This document shows positions 18,136-25,454 of a stretch of 64,000 bases of DNA, piece by piece (the stretch's first letter is position 1; every line of letters begins with the position of its first letter). The stretch is from Pseudomonas sp. GM79. Lineage in GTDB: Bacteria; Pseudomonadota; Gammaproteobacteria; Pseudomonadales; Pseudomonadaceae. The DNA lies in NCBI RefSeq assembly GCF_000282495.1, contig NZ_AKJE01000044.1, forward strand, positions 1-64,000, given 5' to 3'. The notes beneath the pieces are model-generated. The model made no database searches. It had not been told where the DNA came from and saw only the letters and a list, made by a program, of their open reading frames with translations. Made by a program: the position numbers and the translations under genes.

Positions 18136-18603
18136 ATGCACGACACTAATTTACTGCAACTGATCATCGACGACTTTGCCCCGGCGCAACACTTGCTGGA
18201 GCTGCTGCAAACCGAGTCCCTCGCGCTGCACGGTCGCGACATGCCACTGCTCGAAGAGATTCTGGCGCAGAAACAGGCATTGATCATTTTGCTTGAGCAG
18301 CATGGCCGCAAGCGCAGTGAAATCCTCGCCAGTCTCAACCTGCCGACCAATCGCCAGGGCCTGGAGCAACTTGCCAGCCATTCGAGCATTGGCGATCAGT
18401 TGCTGGCACAGAGCGACGTGCTGACCGACCTCCTGGCCCAGTGCCAGGCCGCCAACGTTAACAATGGCCAGTCGATTCTGGTGCAGCAGGCCGCCACGGC
18501 CAACCAGCTGAAAATCCTCACCGGCGGCGAGCCGCCAGCGCTCTATGATGCCCGCGGTTCAACCTCCAAGCTCGCAAAGCCACGCCCGCTCAGTCAGGCT
18601 TGA
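18136..18603 (+). CDS. flgN: Flagellar export chaperone FlgN
   Basis: Cytoplasmic chaperone for hook-filament junction proteins FlgK and FlgL. The 155-residue protein is predicted almost wholly helical, with heptad-like leucines (LLQLIIDDFAPAQHLLELLQ, LLEEILAQKQALIILLEQ) and a flexible Pro/Ser-rich tail, as usual for FlgN. Its position directly after flgM agrees with the conserved flgA-M-N order in Pseudomonas. The start ATG follows AAGGCCAGCC. Confidence 0.9.
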   Translation: MHDTNLLQLIIDDFAPAQHLLELLQTESLALHGRDMPLLEEILAQKQALIILLEQHGRKRSEILASLNLPTNRQGLEQLASHSSIGDQLLAQSDVLTDLLAQCQAANVNNGQSILVQQAATANQLKILTGGEPPALYDARGSTSKLAKPRPLSQA

Positions 18604-18643
18604 GCCTTTCAATGAGCACGCTCTATCAAGACGCGAAACATGC

Positions 18644-18659
18644 TGGCAGAATGCTAGCC
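18644..18659 (+). promoter_or_regulatory. Possible sigma-54 promoter for flgZ
   Basis: TGGCAGAATGCTAGCC keeps the TGGCA core and the GG/GC 12-base offset of a sigma-54 promoter but departs from consensus at several other positions. +1 would be at about 18670, 22 bases before the flgZ GTG. The same bases form an inverted repeat (CTGGC/GCCAG), an alternative explanation. Confidence 0.3.
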
Positions 18660-18691
18660 AGTAGTCATATTTGTCTGGAGATTGATGCCCC

Positions 18692-19438
18692 GTGTTCAAT
18701 GCCTTAAACGCGGAAGATGCTCCGCAGCCACCCAAGGTGCTCACTACGCCCCTGGAAATCTCCGGCAATCTGCGTCAGCTGCAAGACAGCCATGACCCGC
18801 TGATCATCACGTTCCATGAGCGCAGCCAGCGCTTCCAGAGTTATCTGGTGGACATCGATCGTGACAGCAACATGATCGCCCTGGACGAAATGATCCCGCG
18901 CGATGGCGAACGTTTTCTGCTGGCCGGCGAACCGTTCAAGGTCGAAGGCTTCCACGACGGCGTGCGCATCGCCTGGGAAAGCAATGGCCCGCTGACCATC
19001 GACGACTCCGGCGATGGCCGCTGCTACCGTGGCGCACTGCCCGATGAGGTGGTTTATCACCAGCGCCGCAATGCTTTCCGCGCCGCGTTGAAGCTGGCGC
19101 AACTGGTCAACGTCGATCTGGGTGGCGACAAACTCAAATCGGCCATCAGCGGCAAACTGCTGGACATCTCCGCCACCGGCTGCAAATTGCGCTTCGAGGG
19201 CGACATCACCGCCAGCCTGCAACTGGGCCAGGTCTATGACCGCTTCGTCGCTGCCCTGCCCTTCGGCAGCATGACGGCACCGGTCGAACTGCGTTACCTG
19301 CATTTCGAAGAAAAGATCAACACCACCTTCGCCGGCGTGCGTTTTCACAACATGAGCGGCCTGGTGCAGCGCCAGGTCGAGCGGTTCGTCTATCAGCTTC
19401 AGCGCGAAGCACGGCGTTTCGATAAAGACGACTTCTGA
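18692..19438 (+). CDS. flgZ: c-di-GMP-binding flagellar brake protein FlgZ (YcgR-like)
   Basis: Cytoplasmic PilZ-domain protein of 248 residues that binds c-di-GMP and slows flagellar rotation. An N-terminal YcgR domain (about 15-115) precedes the PilZ domain (about 120-235). The PilZ ligand motifs are intact: QRRNAFR (RxxxR-type) at about 123-130 and DISATGCKL (D-x-S-x-x-G) at about 162. The start is GTG at 18692; GGAG at 18677 is a little far. Location after flgMN matches the flgM-flgN-flgZ arrangement of Pseudomonas. Confidence 0.92.
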   Translation: MFNALNAEDAPQPPKVLTTPLEISGNLRQLQDSHDPLIITFHERSQRFQSYLVDIDRDSNMIALDEMIPRDGERFLLAGEPFKVEGFHDGVRIAWESNGPLTIDDSGDGRCYRGALPDEVVYHQRRNAFRAALKLAQLVNVDLGGDKLKSAISGKLLDISATGCKLRFEGDITASLQLGQVYDRFVAALPFGSMTAPVELRYLHFEEKINTTFAGVRFHNMSGLVQRQVERFVYQLQREARRFDKDDF

Positions 19439-19452
19439 TACGCCACGCCCAT

Positions 19453-19492
19453 AAAAAACGGGCAGTCCCTTGCGGTGACTGCCCGTTTTTTT
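19453..19492 (+). terminator. Terminator after flgZ
   Basis: ACGGGCAGTC and GACTGCCCGT form a 10-base-pair stem with a short loop and seven Ts after it, 15 bases beyond the flgZ stop. A-run on the left makes it potentially bidirectional. Confidence 0.92.
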
Positions 19493-19512
19493 GGGTGCTG
19501 CAAACTGCTTTT

Positions 19513-19575
19513 GTAGGAGCTGCCGCAGGCTGCGATTTTGATCCTGAAAGATCGCAGCCTGCGGCAGCTCCTACA
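19513..19575. repeat. GTAGGAGCTG-type REP pair
   Basis: GTAGGAGCTGCCGCAGGCTG and its complement form an inverted pair around GATTTTGATCCTGAAAGATC. It lies between convergent flgZ and the MFS gene. Confidence 0.88.
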
Positions 19576-19594
19576 GGGAGATTAGTGTCCGGCC

Positions 19595-19630
19595 ATAAAA
19601 AACGCCCTCGCTCGTGAAAGCAGGGGCATT
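19595..19630 (-). terminator. Probable terminator of the MFS gene
   Basis: On the minus strand GCCCCTGC...GCGAGGGC forms an imperfect stem followed by GTTTTTTATG. It lies about 14 bases after the MFS stop. Confidence 0.6.
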
Positions 19631-19643
19631 TTCCATACCTTGG

Positions 19644-21026
19644 TCAAGGCCGCGCTTCGGTAAAACTTTGCTCGCGACCTGTGTCAGGGTCTTCGGGCTC
19701 CGAATCCGTTTCAGGCGCTGATTCGGGTTCTGCATCCGGATTGAAATCAGCCTCCGGGTTGACCGGGTTCTGCATCTGATCCTGCACTACCTGCTCATCG
19801 ACTCGCGGGTCCAGGCAAGCGACCAATGGCGAGCTCGACATACTGTCCGGCATCGCCACGTGATGCAGCGGAGCATCGTCCACCTGATGCAGGTTGGTGA
19901 CCGCTTTCGGGCGAATTCGCCACACCAGCACCAGCGCAAAGAAGCTGAAGAAGGCATAGAGCATCTGACTGCCGAACAGCTTCATCAACACCCCGGCTAC
20001 CAACGGTCCGATACTCGCGCCGACACCATAAGTCACCAGCAGCATCGCCGTCAGCGACACCCGACGATCACCCTCGACGTGGTCGTTGGAGAACGCCACC
20101 GCCAACGGGTACAGGCAGAACTGCACCAACGAGCAGAGGAACCCGGCGATGAACAACACCTCCAGCGGCACCTGCCGCATGATCGCCAGCGGCAACGCAG
20201 CCAGCGCCAGGCTAAACGCGAAACAGCGGATCAACAGCGCCCGGTCATAGCGGTCCGACAGCCAACCCAACGGCCACTGCACCACCAGGCCTGCAAAAAT
20301 GCAGCTACCCATGAACAGACCGACCTGTTCGGTGGACAGCCCTTGCTGCGAGGCATACAGCGGCGCCAGACCGTAGAACGAACCGACGATCAAACCCGAC
20401 CCCAACACCGTGCTCAACGACTGTGGCACGCGCTTGATGAAGAAGCGTGGTTCCATCGGCGCCGGGTGCAAAGGCGCCGGGTGAATCCGCCGCGTCAGGG
20501 CCACCGGTACCAGGCACAGGGCGAAACACAGGGCGACCAGCATCAGCAGTTCCAGGCCCAGGCCCGGGTGCATGACCAGAATCAGCTGACCCAGCACCAA
20601 CCCCAGGTACGAAGCGATCATGTAGCCGCTGAACACCACGCCACGCTTATTGGCTTCTGCCTGCTCATTGAGCCAGCTTTCGATCACCATGTACTGGCAC
20701 ATCATGCCCAGGCCGACGATCACCCGCAGGAACAGCCACGCGGGCAGCCAGTCCACCAAACCATGGCCCAGCACCGCCGCGCCGACGATCCCGGCGCAGG
20801 CTGAATAGGCTCGAATATGCCCGACCCGGGCAATCAGCCGATGGCCGATCTTGCCGCCCAGCACCAGGCCGAAATAGTTGGCCGCCATCAACGCACCAAC
20901 CCACAGGCTGTCGACTTTATCGGCCGCCAGGCGCAGGGCAAGGTAAGTACTCAACAGGCCCGAGCCGATCAACATCATCAGCGAGGCGAAATAAAGCCCC
21001 CGAAAAGATTTCAAGATTTGGCGCAT
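19644..21026 (-). CDS. MFS transporter with acidic C-terminal tail
   Basis: Inner-membrane major-facilitator protein of 460 residues. About twelve membrane helices can be traced from 8 to 375, with the loop 2-3 signature region (NYFGLVLGGKIGHRLIARVGHIRAY) and a second-half repeat (PLGWLSDRYDRALLIRC). It resembles the YcaD-type MFS branch; substrate unknown. The last 80 residues form an unusual hydrophilic tail rich in Asp, Glu and Pro (for example NPDAEPESAPETDSEPEDPD), probably disordered and cytosolic. It lies 71 bases after a glutamine-synthetase-like gene on the same strand, so they may be co-transcribed. Confidence 0.85.
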   Translation of the reverse strand: MRQILKSFRGLYFASLMMLIGSGLLSTYLALRLAADKVDSLWVGALMAANYFGLVLGGKIGHRLIARVGHIRAYSACAGIVGAAVLGHGLVDWLPAWLFLRVIVGLGMMCQYMVIESWLNEQAEANKRGVVFSGYMIASYLGLVLGQLILVMHPGLGLELLMLVALCFALCLVPVALTRRIHPAPLHPAPMEPRFFIKRVPQSLSTVLGSGLIVGSFYGLAPLYASQQGLSTEQVGLFMGSCIFAGLVVQWPLGWLSDRYDRALLIRCFAFSLALAALPLAIMRQVPLEVLFIAGFLCSLVQFCLYPLAVAFSNDHVEGDRRVSLTAMLLVTYGVGASIGPLVAGVLMKLFGSQMLYAFFSFFALVLVWRIRPKAVTNLHQVDDAPLHHVAMPDSMSSSPLVACLDPRVDEQVVQDQMQNPVNPEADFNPDAEPESAPETDSEPEDPDTGREQSFTEARP

Positions 21027-21097
21027 CGGCGTTCCGAGCGGCTCCTTGCAGTGAGTATCGGGCTATCGACAAACGATAGCCCGACGGCGACGGGTCG

Positions 21098-22441
21098 TCA
21101 GGCCTGGGCTGCTAGAACACGCCGTTCCCAGGGAGTAATTTCATCAAAGAAGCTGGTCAACTCCATGGTCTTCGAAGCGATGTAGCCTTCGATGAACTCC
21201 TTGCCGAACAGTTCCTTCGCCAATTGGCTACGTTTCAGACGTTCAAGAGCGGCATGCAAGGTACACGGCAACGAAAGATTATCCGGCACAACGAACTCAC
21301 CCTGGATCGGCTCGCTCGGCTCCAGTTTGTTTTCGATGCCATACAACCCTGATGCCAGGCTAGCGGCAATCGCCAGATACGGATTGGCATCGGCCCCCGG
21401 CAAGCGGTTTTCGACCCGACGAGCGACCGGTGAACTGGCCGGAATGCGCAGCCCGGCCGCACGGTTGTCGTGGGACCAGCAGGCATTATTTGGCGATGCG
21501 AAAGGATGGCACAGGCGCTGATAGGAGTTCACGTTCGGCGCAAACAGCGCGGTGAAATCCGCCATACCGGCCTGCTGGCCACCGATGAAATGACGGAAGG
21601 TCGCGGTCGGCTCGCCGGCCTTGTCGCTGAACACGTTACGCCCGGTGCCGATCTCGACGATGCTTTGGTGAATATGCATCGAACTGCCCGGGGTGTGAGC
21701 CAACGGCTTGGCCATGCACACCACGGTCAGGCCATGCTTGAGCGCCACTTCCTTGAGCAGATGCTTGAACAACAAGGTCTGGTCGGCCAACAGTAGCGGA
21801 TCGCCGTGCAGCAGGTTGATCTCGAACTGGCTGACACCCATCTCGTGCATGAAGGTATCGCGCGGCAAGCCCAGCGCCGCCATGCATTCGTAGACTTCAT
21901 TGAAGAACGGCCGCAAGCCGTTGTTGGAGCTGACGCTGAACGCCGAATGACCGTCCTCGCGACGACCGTCCAGGCCCAGTGGCGGCTGGAAGGGTTGCGT
22001 CGGGTCAGGGTTGGGCGCGAAGACGAAGAATTCCAGCTCGGTCGCCACCACCGGCGCCAGACCGAGGGCGGCATATCGAGCGATCACGGCCTTGAGTTGG
22101 CCGCGGGTCGACAACGGCGAGCTCTCGCCAGTCAGCTCGTCCGCATCGCAAATGGCCAGCGCCCGAGGCTGCGAGCTCCAGGGCAAGCGGTGGATCTGCG
22201 CGGGATCAGGCACCAGCGCCAGGTCGCCATCATCGCTGCCATAAAAACGCGCTGGCGGATAACCGCCCATGATGCATTGCAGCAGCACGCCTCGCGCCAT
22301 CTGCAAACGCCGCCCTTCAAGAAATCCTTCGGCGGTCATCACCTTGCCGCGTGGTACGCCGTTCAGGTCCGGCGTGACACATTCAATCTCATCAATGCCC
22401 GTCAATCGCTGCGCGAGTGAACGATGGCCATCGGTTGTCAT
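21098..22441 (-). CDS. Glutamine-synthetase-family ligase, gamma-glutamylpolyamine synthetase type
   Basis: Cytoplasmic ATP-dependent ligase of 447 residues. It has the glutamine-synthetase beta-grasp N-terminus (about 10-100) and catalytic domain: metal-binding ELEFFVF, HEMGVSQFEINL, the HIHQS loop, NVNSYQRL and the substrate-Arg region NRAAGLRIP...RVENRLPGADANPYLA. The overall pattern fits the PuuA/PauA branch that glutamylates polyamines or other amines, rather than GlnA. I chose ATG 22441 because AAGGA lies 7 bases upstream; a longer frame to 22516 lacks a site. A hairpin with a UUCG loop sits in its leader. Substrate cannot be told from sequence alone. Confidence 0.85.
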   Translation of the reverse strand: MTTDGHRSLAQRLTGIDEIECVTPDLNGVPRGKVMTAEGFLEGRRLQMARGVLLQCIMGGYPPARFYGSDDGDLALVPDPAQIHRLPWSSQPRALAICDADELTGESSPLSTRGQLKAVIARYAALGLAPVVATELEFFVFAPNPDPTQPFQPPLGLDGRREDGHSAFSVSSNNGLRPFFNEVYECMAALGLPRDTFMHEMGVSQFEINLLHGDPLLLADQTLLFKHLLKEVALKHGLTVVCMAKPLAHTPGSSMHIHQSIVEIGTGRNVFSDKAGEPTATFRHFIGGQQAGMADFTALFAPNVNSYQRLCHPFASPNNACWSHDNRAAGLRIPASSPVARRVENRLPGADANPYLAIAASLASGLYGIENKLEPSEPIQGEFVVPDNLSLPCTLHAALERLKRSQLAKELFGKEFIEGYIASKTMELTSFFDEITPWERRVLAAQA

Positions 22442-22457
22442 GACGCAATCCTTGTTG

Positions 22458-22488
22458 TTGTACGAGCCGCGAACGGCGACCCGTACAA
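22458..22488 (-). promoter_or_regulatory. Leader hairpin of the glutamine-synthetase-like gene
   Basis: TTGTACG and CGTACAA are perfect complementary arms. Between them an inner stem GCCG-TTCG-CGGC closes a UUCG tetraloop. A -10-like TATTTT lies just upstream on the minus strand, so the hairpin would be in the 5' leader, about 17 bases before the start codon. It could instead be an operator. Confidence 0.5.
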
Positions 22489-22563
22489 AATAGGCTTCGG
22501 CTGTTCGGAATATCAAGCAGCGTCAAACAAAAAGGTGCAGGAACCGCCGAAGGCTGCGTTCCT

Positions 22564-22680
22564 GGCCTGAACAGCATGGTTCCCGTAATCACGCCCTGAC
22601 AACACCGTACCCGGCCTGAACAACATGCCTCCCGTATTCCTGCCCTGACACCACCATCCCCGGCCCTGACAACACCGTCT
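22564..22680. repeat. 49-base degenerate tandem repeat, about 2.4 units
   Basis: Units begin at 22564 and 22613 (49 bases each), both starting GGCCTGAACA and containing CCCGTA, GCCCTGACA and CACCA/CACCG. A third partial unit starts at 22662. Each unit is itself two related halves of about 25 bases. It is non-coding and directly adjoins a REP pair. Confidence 0.75.
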
Positions 22681-22762
22681 CTGGAGCTGCCGAAGGCTGC
22701 GATCTTTTGACTTTGCTTTTTAAACACAAGATCAAAAGATCGCAGCCTTCGGCAGCTCCTAC
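22681..22762. repeat. GTAGGAGCTG-type REP pair
   Basis: The inverted pair is GGAGCTGCCGAAGGCTGCGA and its complement, with inner arms GATCTTTTGA/AAGATCAAAAGATC. It ends about 14 bases before the histidine-kinase stop codon. Confidence 0.88.
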
Positions 22763-22776
22763 GGGGATTGTGTCTG

Positions 22777-23469
22777 TCAGGGGAGATAGAGGCTGAACAC
22801 GCCGCCGCCCAACGGGCCGCCATTGCTGATTTCGGTGCGTCCGCCCACGCCGTTGCGCTGATGCAAGGCGGCAATCCGTCCGGCAAAGTACAAGCCCAGG
22901 CCGGTGCTGCCACTGCTGTGGTTGATGCCCTGCACGTAATCGGCCTGACGCTCGATCATCTCGGCTGGATAACCCTCGCCATCGTCATTGATGGTCAACA
23001 CCAGTTGCCCGGCCTCATCGCTGACGCTGATCAACAAGGCATGGCGGGCGTACCGAATGGCATTGTTGATGCAGTTGGCGAGTACCGAGGCAATCAGTTC
23101 CCGATCGAAGAAACCCAGCGGGCTCAACGGGTCCACTTCATAGCTCGCGATAATGCCGCGGCTGGCGAACACTTCCTGGTGAGCCGCCAGTTGCGCCTCG
23201 ATGAAATCATCCAGCTCATGGTAGGCCGGCTGCAACGGCATCTGGTTGACGCCGAGTTTGTACAGCCCCAGCAATTGCACCAGCATGCCATTGAGGTGGG
23301 CGAACTCGAAGTCGATCACGCCCTGCTCCGGGGTGTGTTGCTCGGGATCGGGCAAGCGCGCCAGCCATTGGCTGTGCGCCTGCATCAGCATGGCCAGGGA
23401 GTTCTTCATGTCATGCACGGTGGAGGCAATCACCGTGGAAAAGTCGAGTGACGGTTCGCTGTCGTTCAT
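22777..23469 (-). CDS. Soluble sensor histidine kinase
   Basis: Cytosolic histidine kinase of 230 residues without membrane segments or an obvious sensor domain. The presumed phospho-acceptor is His19, very near the N-terminus (STVHDMKNSLAML), followed by a dimerisation helix and an ATPase domain (N box VLANCINNAIRYA, G boxes NDDGEGYP and STGLGLYFA). ATG 23469 overlaps the stop of the upstream REC-TPR gene as ATGA, so the two are translationally coupled. An in-frame extension to 23562 is rejected because it lies inside the regulator gene. It probably phosphorylates the adjacent regulator; the input is unknown. Confidence 0.85.
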   Translation of the reverse strand: MNDSEPSLDFSTVIASTVHDMKNSLAMLMQAHSQWLARLPDPEQHTPEQGVIDFEFAHLNGMLVQLLGLYKLGVNQMPLQPAYHELDDFIEAQLAAHQEVFASRGIIASYEVDPLSPLGFFDRELIASVLANCINNAIRYARHALLISVSDEAGQLVLTINDDGEGYPAEMIERQADYVQGINHSSGSTGLGLYFAGRIAALHQRNGVGGRTEISNGGPLGGGVFSLYLP

Positions 23470-25070
23470 TCGCCGAACGCCTTGATTTTCAGTTTCTGGT
23501 AGCGCGGATAACGCGCGTCGGTATCGGGCATCAGGCCGACGGTTTTCAGGCAGGCCCGACATTCTTCCAGTTCGGCCGACGGCACACTGGTGTCAGTGCC
23601 ATGCAGCAACGACTGCGCCATGTTCAGGGCAATACTGATGTTCTTCGGCTGCAACGCCAGGGCTTTGCGGAATACATCCCGGGCTTCCACCAGGTTCCCG
23701 GTCTTGTACACCCGCACGCCCTGACGGTTAAGGTCGGCGGCCGCGTTGCCGGAGTTGAGGATGGTCGGGTCGTCAGTCAGTTTGGCGATGCCTTTCATCA
23801 CGGTCGGATCGTCGCCGTAGATTTCCGCACAGTTTTTCAGCATCGAAGCGCCGGCACTCGCCTGCCCCAACATTTGCAGCTGCTTGGCCACCAGCAGCGC
23901 CGCTTCGGCGCTCATGAACTGCTCCATGCCATCGAGGCGCATCATCGCCTGTTCGGTGAGCTTCTCGGCGGTTTCGGCATCGTTGAGCAGCAGACTGGTG
24001 GCTTTCATCAGGCGCGCACGAATCTGCAAGCCGGGGTCGGAAGGGTTCTCCTTCGCCACCGCACTCAGCGTGGTGTTGATTTCGAGGCGGGTCCGGGTGT
24101 CCAGGCCCTTTTCGCTGCCCTTGCTGATCAAGGCATGGGCCAGGCCGAGGTTGCTTTCCGCATCCTTGAAACGTGACTGCGCCCCTTGGGCCACCGCCTG
24201 GCGATAGGCTTTGGAAGCGGTATCGAAATCCTCGTTGGCCATTGCCAGCTTGCCCAGCAAAGCTTGCCGGCGCACCGCCAGCGGCGACAGGCGAATAGCC
24301 TCTTCCAGGACTCTCTGCGCCCCCTTGGTGTCCCCTTCGGCGACCAACACATCGGCCATGCCGTCGTAGAGGGCCGGCATCATCGGAAAAACTTTCAGGG
24401 CTTTTTCATAAATGCCTTTGGCCTGGCTGACCTGGCCGCGCTTGAACAGCAACTGGCCCAACCCGGCAAATGCCCATGGCAATGGCCGATCGGCAATGAT
24501 GCCGTCATAGAGGCGTTCCAGCGCTTCGTTCTGGTTCAAATCGCGCAACGCATCGGCGCGGTAACGCAGGCACAGCGGCGAATAACGAATGTCCTGTTTG
24601 CACAGGGCGATGCAGGCATTGAGCACTTCAACCGGTTTGCCTCGGTCAAGAGCCTGCAGGATCGGTTTGAGCAAGGTCTTACGCTGTTCCAGTCGTTCCA
24701 GGCGCTGGGCCAGGCCGGAACGGTTGAACGGCTTGGTCAGGTAAGCATCGGGCTCATGCTCCAGTGCGCTGAGCACCATGGCCTGGCTGGTTTCGGCGGT
24801 GACCATGACAAACACACTTTCATGGCTGATCAGCTTCTCGATCATCAGGTCTTCAAGCACCTGCTGACCGTTCTTCTTGCCATCGCCCAGGTGAAAATCC
24901 TGCAGGATGAAGTCGTAGGACTTCTGCGAGCACATGCGCAGCGCCTGTTCACCGGTATCGGCGGTGTCGACGTCCTTGACGCCCAGCTCCCGCAGCATGG
25001 ACCTGACGGAACTGCGGAAATCCGAGAAATCATCGACGATCAGAAAACTCTTTTGGTGATACGACAGCAT
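23466..25070 (-). CDS. Response regulator with C-terminal TPR repeats
   Basis: The 534-residue protein has a receiver domain (about 5-125: acidic pair at Asp13/Asp14, phospho-acceptor Asp58 in ILQDFHLGDG, Lys in YLTKPFNR) and a long helical region of tetratricopeptide-like repeats (about 190-510; for example WAFAGLGQLLFKRGQVSQAK and AVRRQALLGKLAMANEDFD). It has no DNA-binding or enzymatic output, so it probably acts by protein-protein contact. ATG 25070. The downstream kinase overlaps by four bases. I recognise the architecture but not a named family member. Confidence 0.85.
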   Translation of the reverse strand: MLSYHQKSFLIVDDFSDFRSSVRSMLRELGVKDVDTADTGEQALRMCSQKSYDFILQDFHLGDGKKNGQQVLEDLMIEKLISHESVFVMVTAETSQAMVLSALEHEPDAYLTKPFNRSGLAQRLERLEQRKTLLKPILQALDRGKPVEVLNACIALCKQDIRYSPLCLRYRADALRDLNQNEALERLYDGIIADRPLPWAFAGLGQLLFKRGQVSQAKGIYEKALKVFPMMPALYDGMADVLVAEGDTKGAQRVLEEAIRLSPLAVRRQALLGKLAMANEDFDTASKAYRQAVAQGAQSRFKDAESNLGLAHALISKGSEKGLDTRTRLEINTTLSAVAKENPSDPGLQIRARLMKATSLLLNDAETAEKLTEQAMMRLDGMEQFMSAEAALLVAKQLQMLGQASAGASMLKNCAEIYGDDPTVMKGIAKLTDDPTILNSGNAAADLNRQGVRVYKTGNLVEARDVFRKALALQPKNISIALNMAQSLLHGTDTSVPSAELEECRACLKTVGLMPDTDARYPRYQKLKIKAFGE

Positions 25071-25454
25071 CGAAGATTTCCAGGCAATTTAAGAAGAACA
25101 ACCCAAAGGCAACTACACGGGCGAATTCAGCCTCGCGGCCTTTTTTGGCGCACAGATGATAGCGGGAGGCCATCGGCTATCAAGCAATTTCGCAAAAACC
25201 CGTGATGACAATTGCCGGCCGCCAGAAATAAAAATGACAACGACTGTTCGGGTTATCGGCCAGTAGTCGCGTTCCCTTGAAGCGGCAGGAGTGCAATTGC
25301 GCATTTGCTTGTCAAAAACTTATATCGGCCCATAAATGCGCGCTAAATAATTGAAGGCCTTATTGAAAAACGGGATTATTCTGTTTTATGACCCGCGCTT
25401 TTTATACCCGCTTGCATGCAAAGCGTTTTACATCGCCAGCAAAGGCAGAAAGAA
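25071..25454. other. Divergent spacer upstream of the CheB-CheR hybrid kinase
   Basis: 384 bases without a gene, moderately AT-rich towards 25310-25400. A weak promoter-like pair TTGAAG (25351-25356), 17 bases, GATTAT (25374-25379) faces the hybrid kinase. No clear operator was seen. Confidence 0.35.
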
